NCBI GenBank assembly: GCA_016219545.1
Contig: JACRMH010000049.1
Coordinates: 1 to 47,300 of the forward strand
Direction of reading: 5' to 3'
DNA from: Chloroflexota bacterium
GTDB taxonomy: Bacteria > Chloroflexota > Anaerolineae > Anaerolineales > Villigracilaceae
Length of the DNA stretch: 47,300 nt
Shown here: in pieces, positions 32,587-40,410 of the stretch
How the letters are laid out: each line of letters begins with the position of its first letter
How positions within the stretch are numbered: position 1 is the stretch's first letter
Program-made: the position numbers and the translations under genes
The notes under the pieces: model-generated
What the model saw: only the letters and a program-made list of their open reading frames with translations
Database searches by the model: none
Told to the model about the DNA's origin: nothing

Positions 32587-32613
32587 GTAGGTCACGCTTT
32601 TAGCGTGACCTAC
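32587..32613. repeat. 27-nt palindromic repeat (12-3-12)
   Basis: GTAGGTCACGCT, loop TTT, AGCGTGACCTAC: perfect 12-bp arms. It lies between cinA and the FAD oxidase gene. Nine of the twelve left-arm bases are shared in order with the copy at 14195. Confidence 0.9.
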
Positions 32614-32622
32614 AGATTAAAG

Positions 32623-33777
32623 TTAAACTACATTGTACTCTTGTATTAATCTGCCTTCTTCAAAGCGTTTCAGGTCTAGCATAGAAACATCGAGGCTGGA
32701 ATATTTTCCATCCAAAATAAATTCGCTCATCAACTTGCCTGAGATCGGCCCATGCATAAACCCATGCCCTGAAAATCCCGTGCAAACAGTAAACCCGTTT
32801 ACATTGGTATTTCCAAAGATCGGGTGCGCGTCGGGCGTTACTTCATACAGCCCCGCCCAATGTGAGGCGCGCTGAGCTTTTTCCACCAGGGGCATCCGCT
32901 CGATGGCCGCCTCGAGGTTGACCAATTCAAAATCCTCATCTACATTCTGGTCAATGCCGGGTTGCTCATCTTGATTACTCATGCCGATCAACAGCCCTTC
33001 GCCTTCACGATGAAAATATAACGACTTCGCAAAATCAATAACGAAGGGGAAATCAGCAGGCAGTTCTTTCAGCGGACTCGTCGTGAACATCTGTCTGCGG
33101 AGGGGGAGGACTGGCAGGTTGACTCCAGCCATCTTTCCGATCTGACTCGACCAGGGTCCCGCCGCGTTCAGAATCATGCGCGTCTTGATCCCGCCGAGAG
33201 TTGTTTGCACTTCTTCAACTTGATTGCCGCTGACAGTGACTCCAATCACTTCCGCGCCGGTGAATGCTTTTACGCCCATCTTCTGTGCCGCGCTGACATA
33301 TCCCATGACAACGCTGTTCGGGTCAACGATGCCGTCTTTGGGATTGAACGTGCCCGCAAGTGCATCGTCAAATTTCATTAATGGCAATCGTTTACAGACT
33401 TCATCGCCGGTTAAGAGTTGGGTGGGTACGCCAAGTTTGTTTTGAAGTTCAACATTATGTTTAAATACTTTTGCATCTTTCTCATTTATTGCAACCAGTA
33501 AATACCCGCATTGCTTATAACTTATATCCTGCCCTATTTCCTCTTTGAATCTTTCAAGCATTGGCAGGCTTTCAATGGATAACTTAACATTGATCTCAGT
33601 TGAGAATTGATAACGTACTCCACCCGCACATCTGCCTGTGGCTCCCTGCCCGAAGAAACTTTCCTTTTCGAGCAGGACGATATTTTTTAGTCCGCGTTGC
33701 GCGAGATGATAAGCCGCGCTGGCTCCCATCACGCCACCGCCGATAATGACAATGTCCGCTGTGTTTGGTAGGTTCAT
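32623..33777 (-). CDS. FAD-dependent amine/amino-acid oxidoreductase (DAO family)
   Basis: A 384-residue flavoenzyme. The Rossmann motif GGGVMGASAAYHLAQRG (13-29) binds FAD, and the C-terminal GLYEVTPDAHPIFGNT and GFSGHGFMHGP motifs define the DAO family close to sarcosine oxidase beta subunit and dimethylglycine oxidases. Residue GRCAGGVRYQ (about 48-57) is typical of the beta-subunit group. It likely oxidises an N-methyl amino acid or D-amino acid; no partner subunits are adjacent. It lies downstream of the liv transporter operon, separated by a strong terminator, so it is its own unit or weakly linked. Confidence 0.88.
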   Translation of the reverse strand: MNLPNTADIVIIGGGVMGASAAYHLAQRGLKNIVLLEKESFFGQGATGRCAGGVRYQFSTEINVKLSIESLPMLERFKEEIGQDISYKQCGYLLVAINEKDAKVFKHNVELQNKLGVPTQLLTGDEVCKRLPLMKFDDALAGTFNPKDGIVDPNSVVMGYVSAAQKMGVKAFTGAEVIGVTVSGNQVEEVQTTLGGIKTRMILNAAGPWSSQIGKMAGVNLPVLPLRRQMFTTSPLKELPADFPFVIDFAKSLYFHREGEGLLIGMSNQDEQPGIDQNVDEDFELVNLEAAIERMPLVEKAQRASHWAGLYEVTPDAHPIFGNTNVNGFTVCTGFSGHGFMHGPISGKLMSEFILDGKYSSLDVSMLDLKRFEEGRLIQEYNVV

Positions 33778-33800
33778 GGTGCTAATGCTCCATTCTAGAA

Positions 33801-33840
33801 AAAAAACCGTTTTCCGCCAAAGGCGTGAAAACGGTTTTTT
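33801..33840. terminator. Terminator at the end of the liv operon
   Basis: AAAAAACCGTTTTC (33801-33814) and GAAAACGGTTTTTT (33827-33840) form a 14-bp stem with a small inner GCC/GGC hairpin. A/T runs on both sides make it efficient on the minus strand, where it stops livF transcription before the FAD oxidase gene. Confidence 0.85.
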
Positions 33841-33860
33841 GAAAACTGTTTAGGTTCTAT

Positions 33861-34568
33861 TTACTCGACGCCAAGGTATGATTTCTGCACCATCTCGTCG
33901 TTCTTGAGATTTTGAGCGCTGTCACTCAAAATGATCTCGCCCGTTTGGAGCACATAGCCGCGATGTGCAATGGAGAGCGCCATCAAGGCGTTTTGCTCCA
34001 CCAGAAGAATAGTCGTACCTTCCTGATTGAGCTTCTTGATGGTGTCAAAGATCAATTCCACGAGCAAGGGTGCAAGTCCCATGGAAGGTTCGTCAAGGAG
34101 AAGGATCTTTGGTTTTGCCATCAGAGCGCGTCCCATGGCGAGCATTTGCTGTTCGCCGCCGGAGAGTGTTCCGCCTTTTTGGGTGACACGTTCTTTCAAG
34201 CGGGGGAATAGCGAAAAGACATGCTCAAGGTCATCGTTGAATGAAGTGAGATCTTTGCGGACATAAGCGCCCATTTCAAGGTTTTCCATCACGGTCATGC
34301 GCGGGAAGATCATGCGTCCTTCGGGGCTTTGAGCTACCCCCAGCATCGCGATCTCATGCGCAGGAAGTTTGTGCAGTTCGATCCCATTCAGCACAACTGA
34401 CCCTGAGCGGGGTTTGTTTAATCCCTGGATGGTGCGCAGGGTGGTGCTTTTACCTGCGCCGTTTGAACCGATCAATGTGACGATTTCACCGTCGTTCACG
34501 GTAAGTGAAATCCCTTTCAAGGCGTGGATATTGCCGTAGTAAGTGTGGACATCTTTTAATTCAAGCAT
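33861..34568 (-). CDS. livF: Branched-chain amino acid ABC transporter ATP-binding protein LivF
   Basis: The 235-residue ATPase has Walker A GSNGAGKST (34-42), signature LSGGEQQ, Walker B ILLLDEPSMGL, and the LivF-specific QSPEGRMIFPRMTVMENL. It is the second of the two ATPases that drive import through LivHM. It starts 14 bases after livG and is the last gene of the five-gene transporter operon livK-livH-livM-livG-livF on the minus strand. Confidence 0.95.
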   Translation of the reverse strand: MLELKDVHTYYGNIHALKGISLTVNDGEIVTLIGSNGAGKSTTLRTIQGLNKPRSGSVVLNGIELHKLPAHEIAMLGVAQSPEGRMIFPRMTVMENLEMGAYVRKDLTSFNDDLEHVFSLFPRLKERVTQKGGTLSGGEQQMLAMGRALMAKPKILLLDEPSMGLAPLLVELIFDTIKKLNQEGTTILLVEQNALMALSIAHRGYVLQTGEIILSDSAQNLKNDEMVQKSYLGVE

Positions 34569-34582
34569 GTGTGCCTCGCCTC

Positions 34583-35359
34583 TTATTTATGTGACGTGCC
34601 CTTGCCAAGATACGCTTCGATCACACGCTCGTTCTTTTGAACTTCCGAAGGTGTGCCTTCCGCGATCTTTTCACCGTAATCCAAAACGGAGACGCGGTCT
34701 GAGATGGCCATAACCACGCGCATATGATGCTCGATCAATAAGATGGTCAGGTCAAGCTCCTTGCGTAGTCTCTGGATAAAGTTGGTCAGATCGATGGTCT
34801 CGTTCGGATTCATACCTGCGGTTGGCTCATCCAAAAGCAGGAGTTTCGGCTTGGATGCAAGCGCGCGCGCAATCTCCAAACGTCTCTGTAAGCCATAGGG
34901 GAGGTTTTTTGCGGTCACCTCAGCATCACTGCGGCGAAGCCCAACATATTCCAACATATCGAGAGCTTTTGCGCGTGCATCGGCTTCCTCTTTCATGGTT
35001 GCCTTGGTATGAAATACCTGACCGATCAAGTTCGAGGTTAGACGGCAGTGCTGTCCTACCAGAACATTTTCCATTGCAGACATATTTGCAAAAAGTCGGA
35101 TATTCTGAAATGTTCGTGTAATGCCCAGTGCCGTAATATCAAATGGGCGTTTTCCAGAAAGGTCTGTTCCATCAAAGGTCATCTCGCCGCTGGTGGGGAC
35201 GTATACGCGAGTGATCGTATTGAAGAAGGTGGTCTTGCCCGCGCCGTTCGGTCCGATCACGCTGGCGATCATCCCTTTTTCAATCGTCAAATTGACTTTG
35301 TTTACGGCGGTTAAACCACCGAAGGTCATCGTAATATCTTTTGCTTCAAAGAATGTCAT
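34583..35359 (-). CDS. livG: Branched-chain amino acid ABC transporter ATP-binding protein LivG
   Basis: The 258-residue ATPase has Walker A GPNGAGKTT (37-45), the LivG hallmark GITRTFQNIRLF, a degenerate signature LPYGLQRRLEIARAL in place of LSGGQ as usual for this subfamily, Walker B LLLLDEPTAGMNP and a C-terminal EGTPSEVQKNERVIEAYLG. It pairs with LivF. It is followed by livF after 14 bases and preceded by livM after 9. Confidence 0.95.
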   Translation of the reverse strand: MTFFEAKDITMTFGGLTAVNKVNLTIEKGMIASVIGPNGAGKTTFFNTITRVYVPTSGEMTFDGTDLSGKRPFDITALGITRTFQNIRLFANMSAMENVLVGQHCRLTSNLIGQVFHTKATMKEEADARAKALDMLEYVGLRRSDAEVTAKNLPYGLQRRLEIARALASKPKLLLLDEPTAGMNPNETIDLTNFIQRLRKELDLTILLIEHHMRVVMAISDRVSVLDYGEKIAEGTPSEVQKNERVIEAYLGKGTSHK

Positions 35360-35368
35360 ATCGGCCTC

Positions 35369-36994
35369 CTATCCTTTTTTCGCTTTTTTAGTCTTAGGAG
35401 TCTCAGCTTCAACGACAGGTGCTTCTTCTTCTGCATGGAGCTCTGCGCGATTTTGAGGATTTGGGATCAGTCCTTCCGGTCGGACGGCCATCATAATAAC
35501 CAGCGTCAAACCGAACAAAAGAAAACGATATAAGATTGGATTAGCGTTATCTTTAACTGCCAGTTGGACGACAGGGTCACTGATCGAGGGGAGGATGGTG
35601 TGCGTCAAGAGGGATGCGAGGAAATCCTTGAGCGCCGGCAGGAAGAGACGGTCAGCGGTCATCAGCACAAGTCCGCCCACGATAACGCCGTTGATATTGC
35701 CGATACCGCCGAGAATAACTACGCACAGAATGATGATGGATGCGCTGAAATCAAATACGCTTGGGAAGATGCCTGAGATATAGGCGGCATAGAACGCGCC
35801 TGCAAAGCCTGAGAAAGTGGCACCCAAAGCAAATGCGGCCAATTTTGTTTTGACCGGGTCAATTCCCATCTGTGCTGCGGCGAGCTCATCTTCACGGATG
35901 GCCATCCAGGAGCGGCCCAAACGGCTGTCTCGCAGGCGGCGAATTACGAAAACCGAGAGCAGGATGATCGCGATGATCAGGAAGTACCAGGTAATTGGGT
36001 TGCTGGATTCAAACTCGCCAATATAGAGCCATTTGCTTCCAATCGCCCACTGTCCGTGAATTGTGTTGACATTGGTGGGGAGGTTGCCGAAGAAGGGGAA
36101 CCAAGGCCTGCCAATTGGGCTGATCCCTTTTTCACCAAGTGTCAAATCGAAATTTTCAACAAACACTTTACAGGTTGTTTGGATCTTAAACATTGGCAGG
36201 ATCCAACAGGTGAAGGGTTCTTTTATTGTTACGTTAATCAGATTCTTGAAGAGCACTGGTACGATCTCGCCGAAACCGAGTGTGACGATGGCGAGATAGT
36301 CGCCTCTTAATGGCAAGGTTGGAGCGCCAAGCATAAATCCCCAGATTGCCGCCATTGCCGCAGCGATCCAGATCACGAGCCAAAAGTTGATGTGGATGTT
36401 ATGGGCCCCTGAGGACAACATGCCTGTTGTATAAGCACCAATGGCAAAGAAGGCCGCATACCCAAGGTCTAACAGTCCTGCATAGCCGACGACGATATTC
36501 AGCCCAAGACCCAGAATAACGAAGATCAAGGCGAATATGATTTGGGCAGTCCAGCGCAGCGCTGTTAATTTGTCAATGAACGGGAATGCAACAACTAGCA
36601 TGGCCAATAAAATCATTCTCCACTGTTGCTCTTGTTTTGCTGGAAGACCATGCATTCCAGCAAGCAGTGTTGTAAATAATACTGCGCCCAAAAAGCCGAT
36701 CAGGTTGCCATAAAGAACAATGTTGACTGCAGCGGGACGTTTTCCAATCGCTTCTTGAACAAAATTGTTTTGATAGAGACTAAACAATACGAGAATAGAA
36801 CCTGCAACTAGCGCAGTTGGAAGAACGGATAACGCAATCTGCATGGGATTTTTTCGTTCCAGTTTTCCAATAATCACCATACCAAGCCCAACGCCCATGA
36901 GACTGCCGATGACTGCAACAGACCAGCCTCCAAAAAGGAAGGTGAGCAGACCGCCAACTATACCAAAGGTGATACCAGATCTAATATTTTTCAT
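35369..36994 (-). CDS. livM: Branched-chain amino acid ABC transporter permease LivM, extended
   Basis: A 541-residue permease, much longer than the usual 300-420. Residues 1 to about 145 are an added hydrophobic region with Gly-rich helices (GITFGIVGGLLTFLFGGWSVAVIG). The core permease (about 150-500) contains GLNIVVGYAGLLDLGYAAFFAIGAYTT and, near 370-400, the coupling-helix region GRSWMAIREDELAAAQMGID that docks on the ATPases. There is an extra loop of about 60 residues (about 235-295) with two cysteines. The C-terminal tail is charged (Glu/Ala then Lys-rich). It overlaps nothing; livG follows after 9 bases. Confidence 0.92.
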   Translation of the reverse strand: MKNIRSGITFGIVGGLLTFLFGGWSVAVIGSLMGVGLGMVIIGKLERKNPMQIALSVLPTALVAGSILVLFSLYQNNFVQEAIGKRPAAVNIVLYGNLIGFLGAVLFTTLLAGMHGLPAKQEQQWRMILLAMLVVAFPFIDKLTALRWTAQIIFALIFVILGLGLNIVVGYAGLLDLGYAAFFAIGAYTTGMLSSGAHNIHINFWLVIWIAAAMAAIWGFMLGAPTLPLRGDYLAIVTLGFGEIVPVLFKNLINVTIKEPFTCWILPMFKIQTTCKVFVENFDLTLGEKGISPIGRPWFPFFGNLPTNVNTIHGQWAIGSKWLYIGEFESSNPITWYFLIIAIILLSVFVIRRLRDSRLGRSWMAIREDELAAAQMGIDPVKTKLAAFALGATFSGFAGAFYAAYISGIFPSVFDFSASIIILCVVILGGIGNINGVIVGGLVLMTADRLFLPALKDFLASLLTHTILPSISDPVVQLAVKDNANPILYRFLLFGLTLVIMMAVRPEGLIPNPQNRAELHAEEEAPVVEAETPKTKKAKKG

Positions 36995-37005
36995 GGATAC
37001 GCCTC

Positions 37006-38121
37006 TTAGGCCTTTTGACCCGTTTGTTCACCAAGTAAGCCGGTGGGACGGAAGAGTAAGATAAGTACAAGTGTTGCGAAAACCAGCGCATTTGTCCAGC
37101 GGGCATTTAGGTAGCCATCACTAAAGGAAGCAAGCAGACCGATCAGGAATCCGCCCAACATACCGCCAGTGATATTGCCGATACCGCCGAGCACTGCCGC
37201 TGTAAAGGATTGCAGACCTGCGCGGAAACCCATGAACCACCAGGCAGTATTATTATATAAACCAGCCATCAAGCCGGCCGCACCGGCAAGTCCGCCGCCA
37301 ATGAGGAAGGTGGCTGTGATAACCATGTCAATATTGATGCCAAGCATTTTTGCAGCATCGCGATTTTGTGCGGTTGCGCGCATGGCTTTGCCAAGCTTTG
37401 TGCGTTGAACAAATAGATACAAGCCAGTCATAAGTACGACCGCCAGAACGATTACAAGCAGATCTTTAATAGTTAATCGAAGAGCCAATCCGCTGGAAGC
37501 GAGCAAGTTGATGTTCCAGCCGAGACTCTTGAAAAGTACGCCAAGCATATCCGGGAAGACTTTTTGAGAAGCGCCGCCGGTTGTTCCAAAAGATGGGACA
37601 AGCCAAGCTTGGGCTGCCCACATAAGCCCAATATTTTCAATGATAAAAGACATGCCGATCGCTGAGATCAACGGAGCCAGACGCGGGGCATTGCGAAGCC
37701 GTCTATAGGCCAGCCTCTCAATGGTCGCATTAAGAAACGCGCAGAAAACGATGGAGACAACCAGCGCAAGGATAAGTCCAAATACAATTTTGACAGGGTC
37801 TTTACTGTCCAGAGTGCCTGTTACTGAGAGAACGGTCAACGAGGTGAAAACGCCGATCATATATACATCGCCGTGTGCGAAGTTGATCAACTCGATGATG
37901 CCGTATACCATTGTATAACCCAGTGCGATAATGGCGATGATCGCGCCATTGGATATGCCAATAATCAGAAATTGAACCAGTTGAAGCGGGTTTGCTTTAA
38001 TTGCGGCGTAAACTACTGGAACATCTAATCCCACAATTGGACCGAGAAGGAAAACTATATAAAGAACGAGTGCGGCGATGGCGAATCGCCTCCAGTTAAA
38101 CCTTTTTCTGGTGATTTCCAT
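37006..38121 (-). CDS. livH: Branched-chain amino acid ABC transporter permease LivH
   Basis: A 371-residue permease. The start at 38121 is set by GAGGAGAACC just upstream; an in-frame codon 45 bases earlier would read into the inter-gene hairpin. LivH signatures are GISNGAIIAIIALGYTMVYGIIELINFAHGD (split over helices 2-3) and GKAMRATAQNRDAAKMLGIN, the coupling region, with AAVLGGIGNITGGMLGG near the end. Several membrane helices cover most of the length. It lies between the livK hairpin and livM (11 bases). Confidence 0.94.
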   Translation of the reverse strand: MEITRKRFNWRRFAIAALVLYIVFLLGPIVGLDVPVVYAAIKANPLQLVQFLIIGISNGAIIAIIALGYTMVYGIIELINFAHGDVYMIGVFTSLTVLSVTGTLDSKDPVKIVFGLILALVVSIVFCAFLNATIERLAYRRLRNAPRLAPLISAIGMSFIIENIGLMWAAQAWLVPSFGTTGGASQKVFPDMLGVLFKSLGWNINLLASSGLALRLTIKDLLVIVLAVVLMTGLYLFVQRTKLGKAMRATAQNRDAAKMLGINIDMVITATFLIGGGLAGAAGLMAGLYNNTAWWFMGFRAGLQSFTAAVLGGIGNITGGMLGGFLIGLLASFSDGYLNARWTNALVFATLVLILLFRPTGLLGEQTGQKA

Positions 38122-38155
38122 GGTTCTCCTCTTTTTTCTACTTATCAAAAGGATG

Positions 38156-38180
38156 GGGGGCGGCAAGTTTTGCCGCCCCC
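38156..38180 (-). terminator. Hairpin between livK and livH
   Basis: GGGGGCGGCAA (38156-38166), loop GTT, TTGCCGCCCCC (38170-38180). On the minus strand it follows livK and is followed by ATCCTTTTG, a weak U-tract. Such hairpins lower downstream expression so that the binding protein exceeds the membrane parts. Confidence 0.7.
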
Positions 38181-38200
38181 GAATTGCGAGAGATTTTGTT

Positions 38201-39523
38201 TTACTTGAAGGTACCGACAGCTACGTACTTGCCGCCTTGGACCTGATAGAAGGTCATGTCGGTCAAGCTGGCATCGCCATTGGCATCGAACGACCAGGTT
38301 CCGAGAGCGCCGTCAAAGTTCTGGATGGCGAATACAGCGCTGTTGATGGCAGCGCGATCGGTGGGGTTGCCACCAGCGGCGCAGACATCTTCAATCGCCT
38401 TGAGAGCCACATTCATGGTCTCATAACCATACACAGCGTAGGGCTCGGTCAAAGGTCCGAACTTGGCTTCGTAATCTTTCACAAACTGCAAGCCAGCGGG
38501 GGGAAGTTTATCGAGAGCAACGCCAGCGACGGAAGCGTATGCACCTTCGGCTACATCAGCGCCGGCGCCGTCAATGAAGGCTTGGGTCTGAATGCCATCG
38601 GGACCAACATACTTGACGACGGTGTTGTCGCCCATGATCGCGACTTTATCCTTGAGGAGCTGGGAAGCGTTGTTATCAACAACCATACCAACATAGATGG
38701 CATCCGGGGCGGCGCCATTGTTGCTGGTGGAGATCTTGGTCATCAAAGCTTTGTAATCGGCGGCCTTCGGGTCAATACCTTCGTGGCCAACGACTGTCAA
38801 ACCAATTTCTTTGGCAGTGGCTTCGAACACATCAGCAACACCCTTACCGTAGAGTTCCTGATCATCGAGGATGTAAACGGTGGCGGCGCCGAGGGATTTC
38901 ACGAAGTTGGCAGCGACTTTGCCTTGAATATCATCAGCCGCAACAACGCGGGAGTAGGAGCGGACGCCGGTGGGGTAGTAGGAATCTGTGACGCCGGGGA
39001 GATCCTTGTCAGCCTTGGTTAAACCAGGGTTGGTGTTGGCGGGGGAGATCATGGTCAAAGGACCAGCGGCATTCAAGATTGGAATGGAGAGCTTGGCAGC
39101 GCCGGAGTTGAAAGTGCCGAGGTAGGCGATGATCGCGGGATCAGCAGCTGCCTTGTTGGCGTTTTCAGTTTCGACAGCGGGGTCCCACTTGCCGAGAGCG
39201 GCAGAGGCATCATCCCAGGCTTCGTATTCGAGGGTGAACGCGCCACCGCAAGCGGTGTAGTTAGCCTGTTCGAGGCGCAACTGCATGGCGTTAACAATGG
39301 TTTGTGTCTGGGTCAAGGAAGAACCGGTCATCGGTAAGGAAGAGACGATCTTCAATGTGCCGGTCGCGACGGGGGCTTCAGTTACAACGGGAGCTTCAGT
39401 TACAACAGGAGCTTCAGTTTCGACAGGGGCTTCAGTGGCCGCAGGTTTGGCTGGACCGCAGGCGAAGAGCATCAGGCTGGCGAGAACCAACACTGACAAT
39501 AAAGCAAACAAACGTTTATTCAT
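38201..39523 (-). CDS. livK: ABC transporter substrate-binding lipoprotein (LivJ/K type)
   Basis: The 440-residue protein captures substrate outside the cell for LivHMGF. A signal peptide ends in LMLFAC (C22, lipobox), then a spacer of about four TEAPV(V/E) repeats (about 30-53), and a type I periplasmic-binding fold with GTLKIVSSLPMTGSS at its start, YLGTFNSGAA and YGYETMNVALKAI near the end. The exact substrate (branched-chain amino acids, other amino acids, or amides) cannot be decided. The Leu-Ile-Val label is by family. A GGAGGAG ribosome-binding site precedes the ATG. Confidence 0.93.
   Translation of the reverse strand: MNKRLFALLSVLVLASLMLFACGPAKPAATEAPVETEAPVVTEAPVVTEAPVATGTLKIVSSLPMTGSSLTQTQTIVNAMQLRLEQANYTACGGAFTLEYEAWDDASAALGKWDPAVETENANKAAADPAIIAYLGTFNSGAAKLSIPILNAAGPLTMISPANTNPGLTKADKDLPGVTDSYYPTGVRSYSRVVAADDIQGKVAANFVKSLGAATVYILDDQELYGKGVADVFEATAKEIGLTVVGHEGIDPKAADYKALMTKISTSNNGAAPDAIYVGMVVDNNASQLLKDKVAIMGDNTVVKYVGPDGIQTQAFIDGAGADVAEGAYASVAGVALDKLPPAGLQFVKDYEAKFGPLTEPYAVYGYETMNVALKAIEDVCAAGGNPTDRAAINSAVFAIQNFDGALGTWSFDANGDASLTDMTFYQVQGGKYVAVGTFK
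39376..39439. repeat. 18-nt tandem repeats in the livK spacer
   Basis: About three and a half imperfect 18-base units containing GCTTCAGTTACAAC on the plus strand encode the repeated TEAPVV/TEAPVE spacer after the lipidated cysteine. The unit is a multiple of three, so copy changes would alter linker length without a frame shift. Confidence 0.8.
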
Positions 39524-39859
39524 TACTTACTCCTCCAAAATTTTTGTTAGGTGAATTCAAATTCCCGCAGATGCGGGTGCAACAAACAGCAGACAATGCT
39601 TCCTAAGTCAGCCTCACCTCCTTCTATAAATTGCTTTCATATACGAAGAAAGCCTGAAAAACCTGTTAGCATGGATTTTCTAGGCTTACCTTGAAACCGC
39701 TATTATACTTGCCTTTCAGTTGCAATTTCTTAAACGTGGATAATAAGGTAAATCTCGCTTGGGGTCAAGAGTTTGTGTCTAGACTTTTTGACCGATTTCG
39801 ACAATGAAACAGGGTTGCCTGGGTTTGAAGTTAATAAAAGACCGAAAGTAACTGGGGAG
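39524..39859 (-). promoter_or_regulatory. Leader and promoter region of livK
   Basis: The 336-base gap upstream of livK holds a perfect -10 TATAAT on the minus strand (plus 39702-39707) but no good -35. The predicted leader of about 170 bases includes an AGCCT/AGGCT stem (plus 39651-39686), a full-length Shine-Dalgarno AAGGAGGTGA with no start codon at proper distance (plus 39614-39623), a CCCGCA/TGCGGG hairpin (about 39563-39576) and the real GGAGGAG site. No riboswitch family was recognised. The part from 39725 to 39859 shows nothing definite. Confidence 0.45.
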
Positions 39860-40351
39860 CTATTTTTTATCTTGGGGTTTATATAACAATTGTTCGCGGA
39901 TACGCAAATCCGTATTCCGGATTTTCATGGCAAGGTCGGCGGCGAGGTTATACATTAAACGATAACCAAGCTGCGGGTAGGTCTCGCACAACATGATCAA
40001 TTTGTCGCGTTGGATGACAAGCAGCCGGGTATCCTTTTGAATGGCACGCGCTGAAGCGGAACGCAGCCCTTCGTCCACCAATGCCACTTCGCCAAAAGAT
40101 TGACCCCTGCGGAGCAAGGCGACTGTGGTTTCTTTTTTATCATCATCCCCGGCAGCGCCACGGTGGATCAAAATATCCACTTCACCTTGCGCGATCACAT
40201 ATAGCTCCTTGCTGTCGCTGTTTTCTCGAAAGATGATCTCGCCTGCATTGAAAACGACTTCCTGGCACAAGTTGGCAACCATTTCCAATTGAGTGGGTGT
40301 GAATTGATAAAAGATATCGCTTTGTTTTAAAAAATTGACTAGGTTGCTCAT
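39860..40351 (-). CDS. Cyclic-nucleotide-binding-domain protein without DNA-binding domain
   Basis: A 163-residue protein made of a single cNMP-binding domain: FRENSDSKELYVIAQGEVDI, then LLRRGQSFGEVALVDEGLRSASARA, which is the phosphate-binding cassette FGE...R(S/T)A, and a C-terminal helix pair (about 118-155). There is no helix-turn-helix after it, so it is not a Crp-type regulator by itself; it may act as a stand-alone sensor. It lies between livK and the M23 peptidase gene with no clear link to either. Confidence 0.85.
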   Translation of the reverse strand: MSNLVNFLKQSDIFYQFTPTQLEMVANLCQEVVFNAGEIIFRENSDSKELYVIAQGEVDILIHRGAAGDDDKKETTVALLRRGQSFGEVALVDEGLRSASARAIQKDTRLLVIQRDKLIMLCETYPQLGYRLMYNLAADLAMKIRNTDLRIREQLLYKPQDKK

Positions 40352-40410
40352 GGGCTTGAAATCCTTTTCGAGAGTTTAGCATATTCAGGGATGTAGTGCA
40401 ACGCTTCTTT

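Noticed and set aside
38078..39022. Open frame of 314 codons on the plus strand opposite livK
   Set aside because: The minus-strand gene has a signal peptide, lipobox, family fold and ribosome-binding site and belongs to an operon; the plus frame is a codon-bias shadow.
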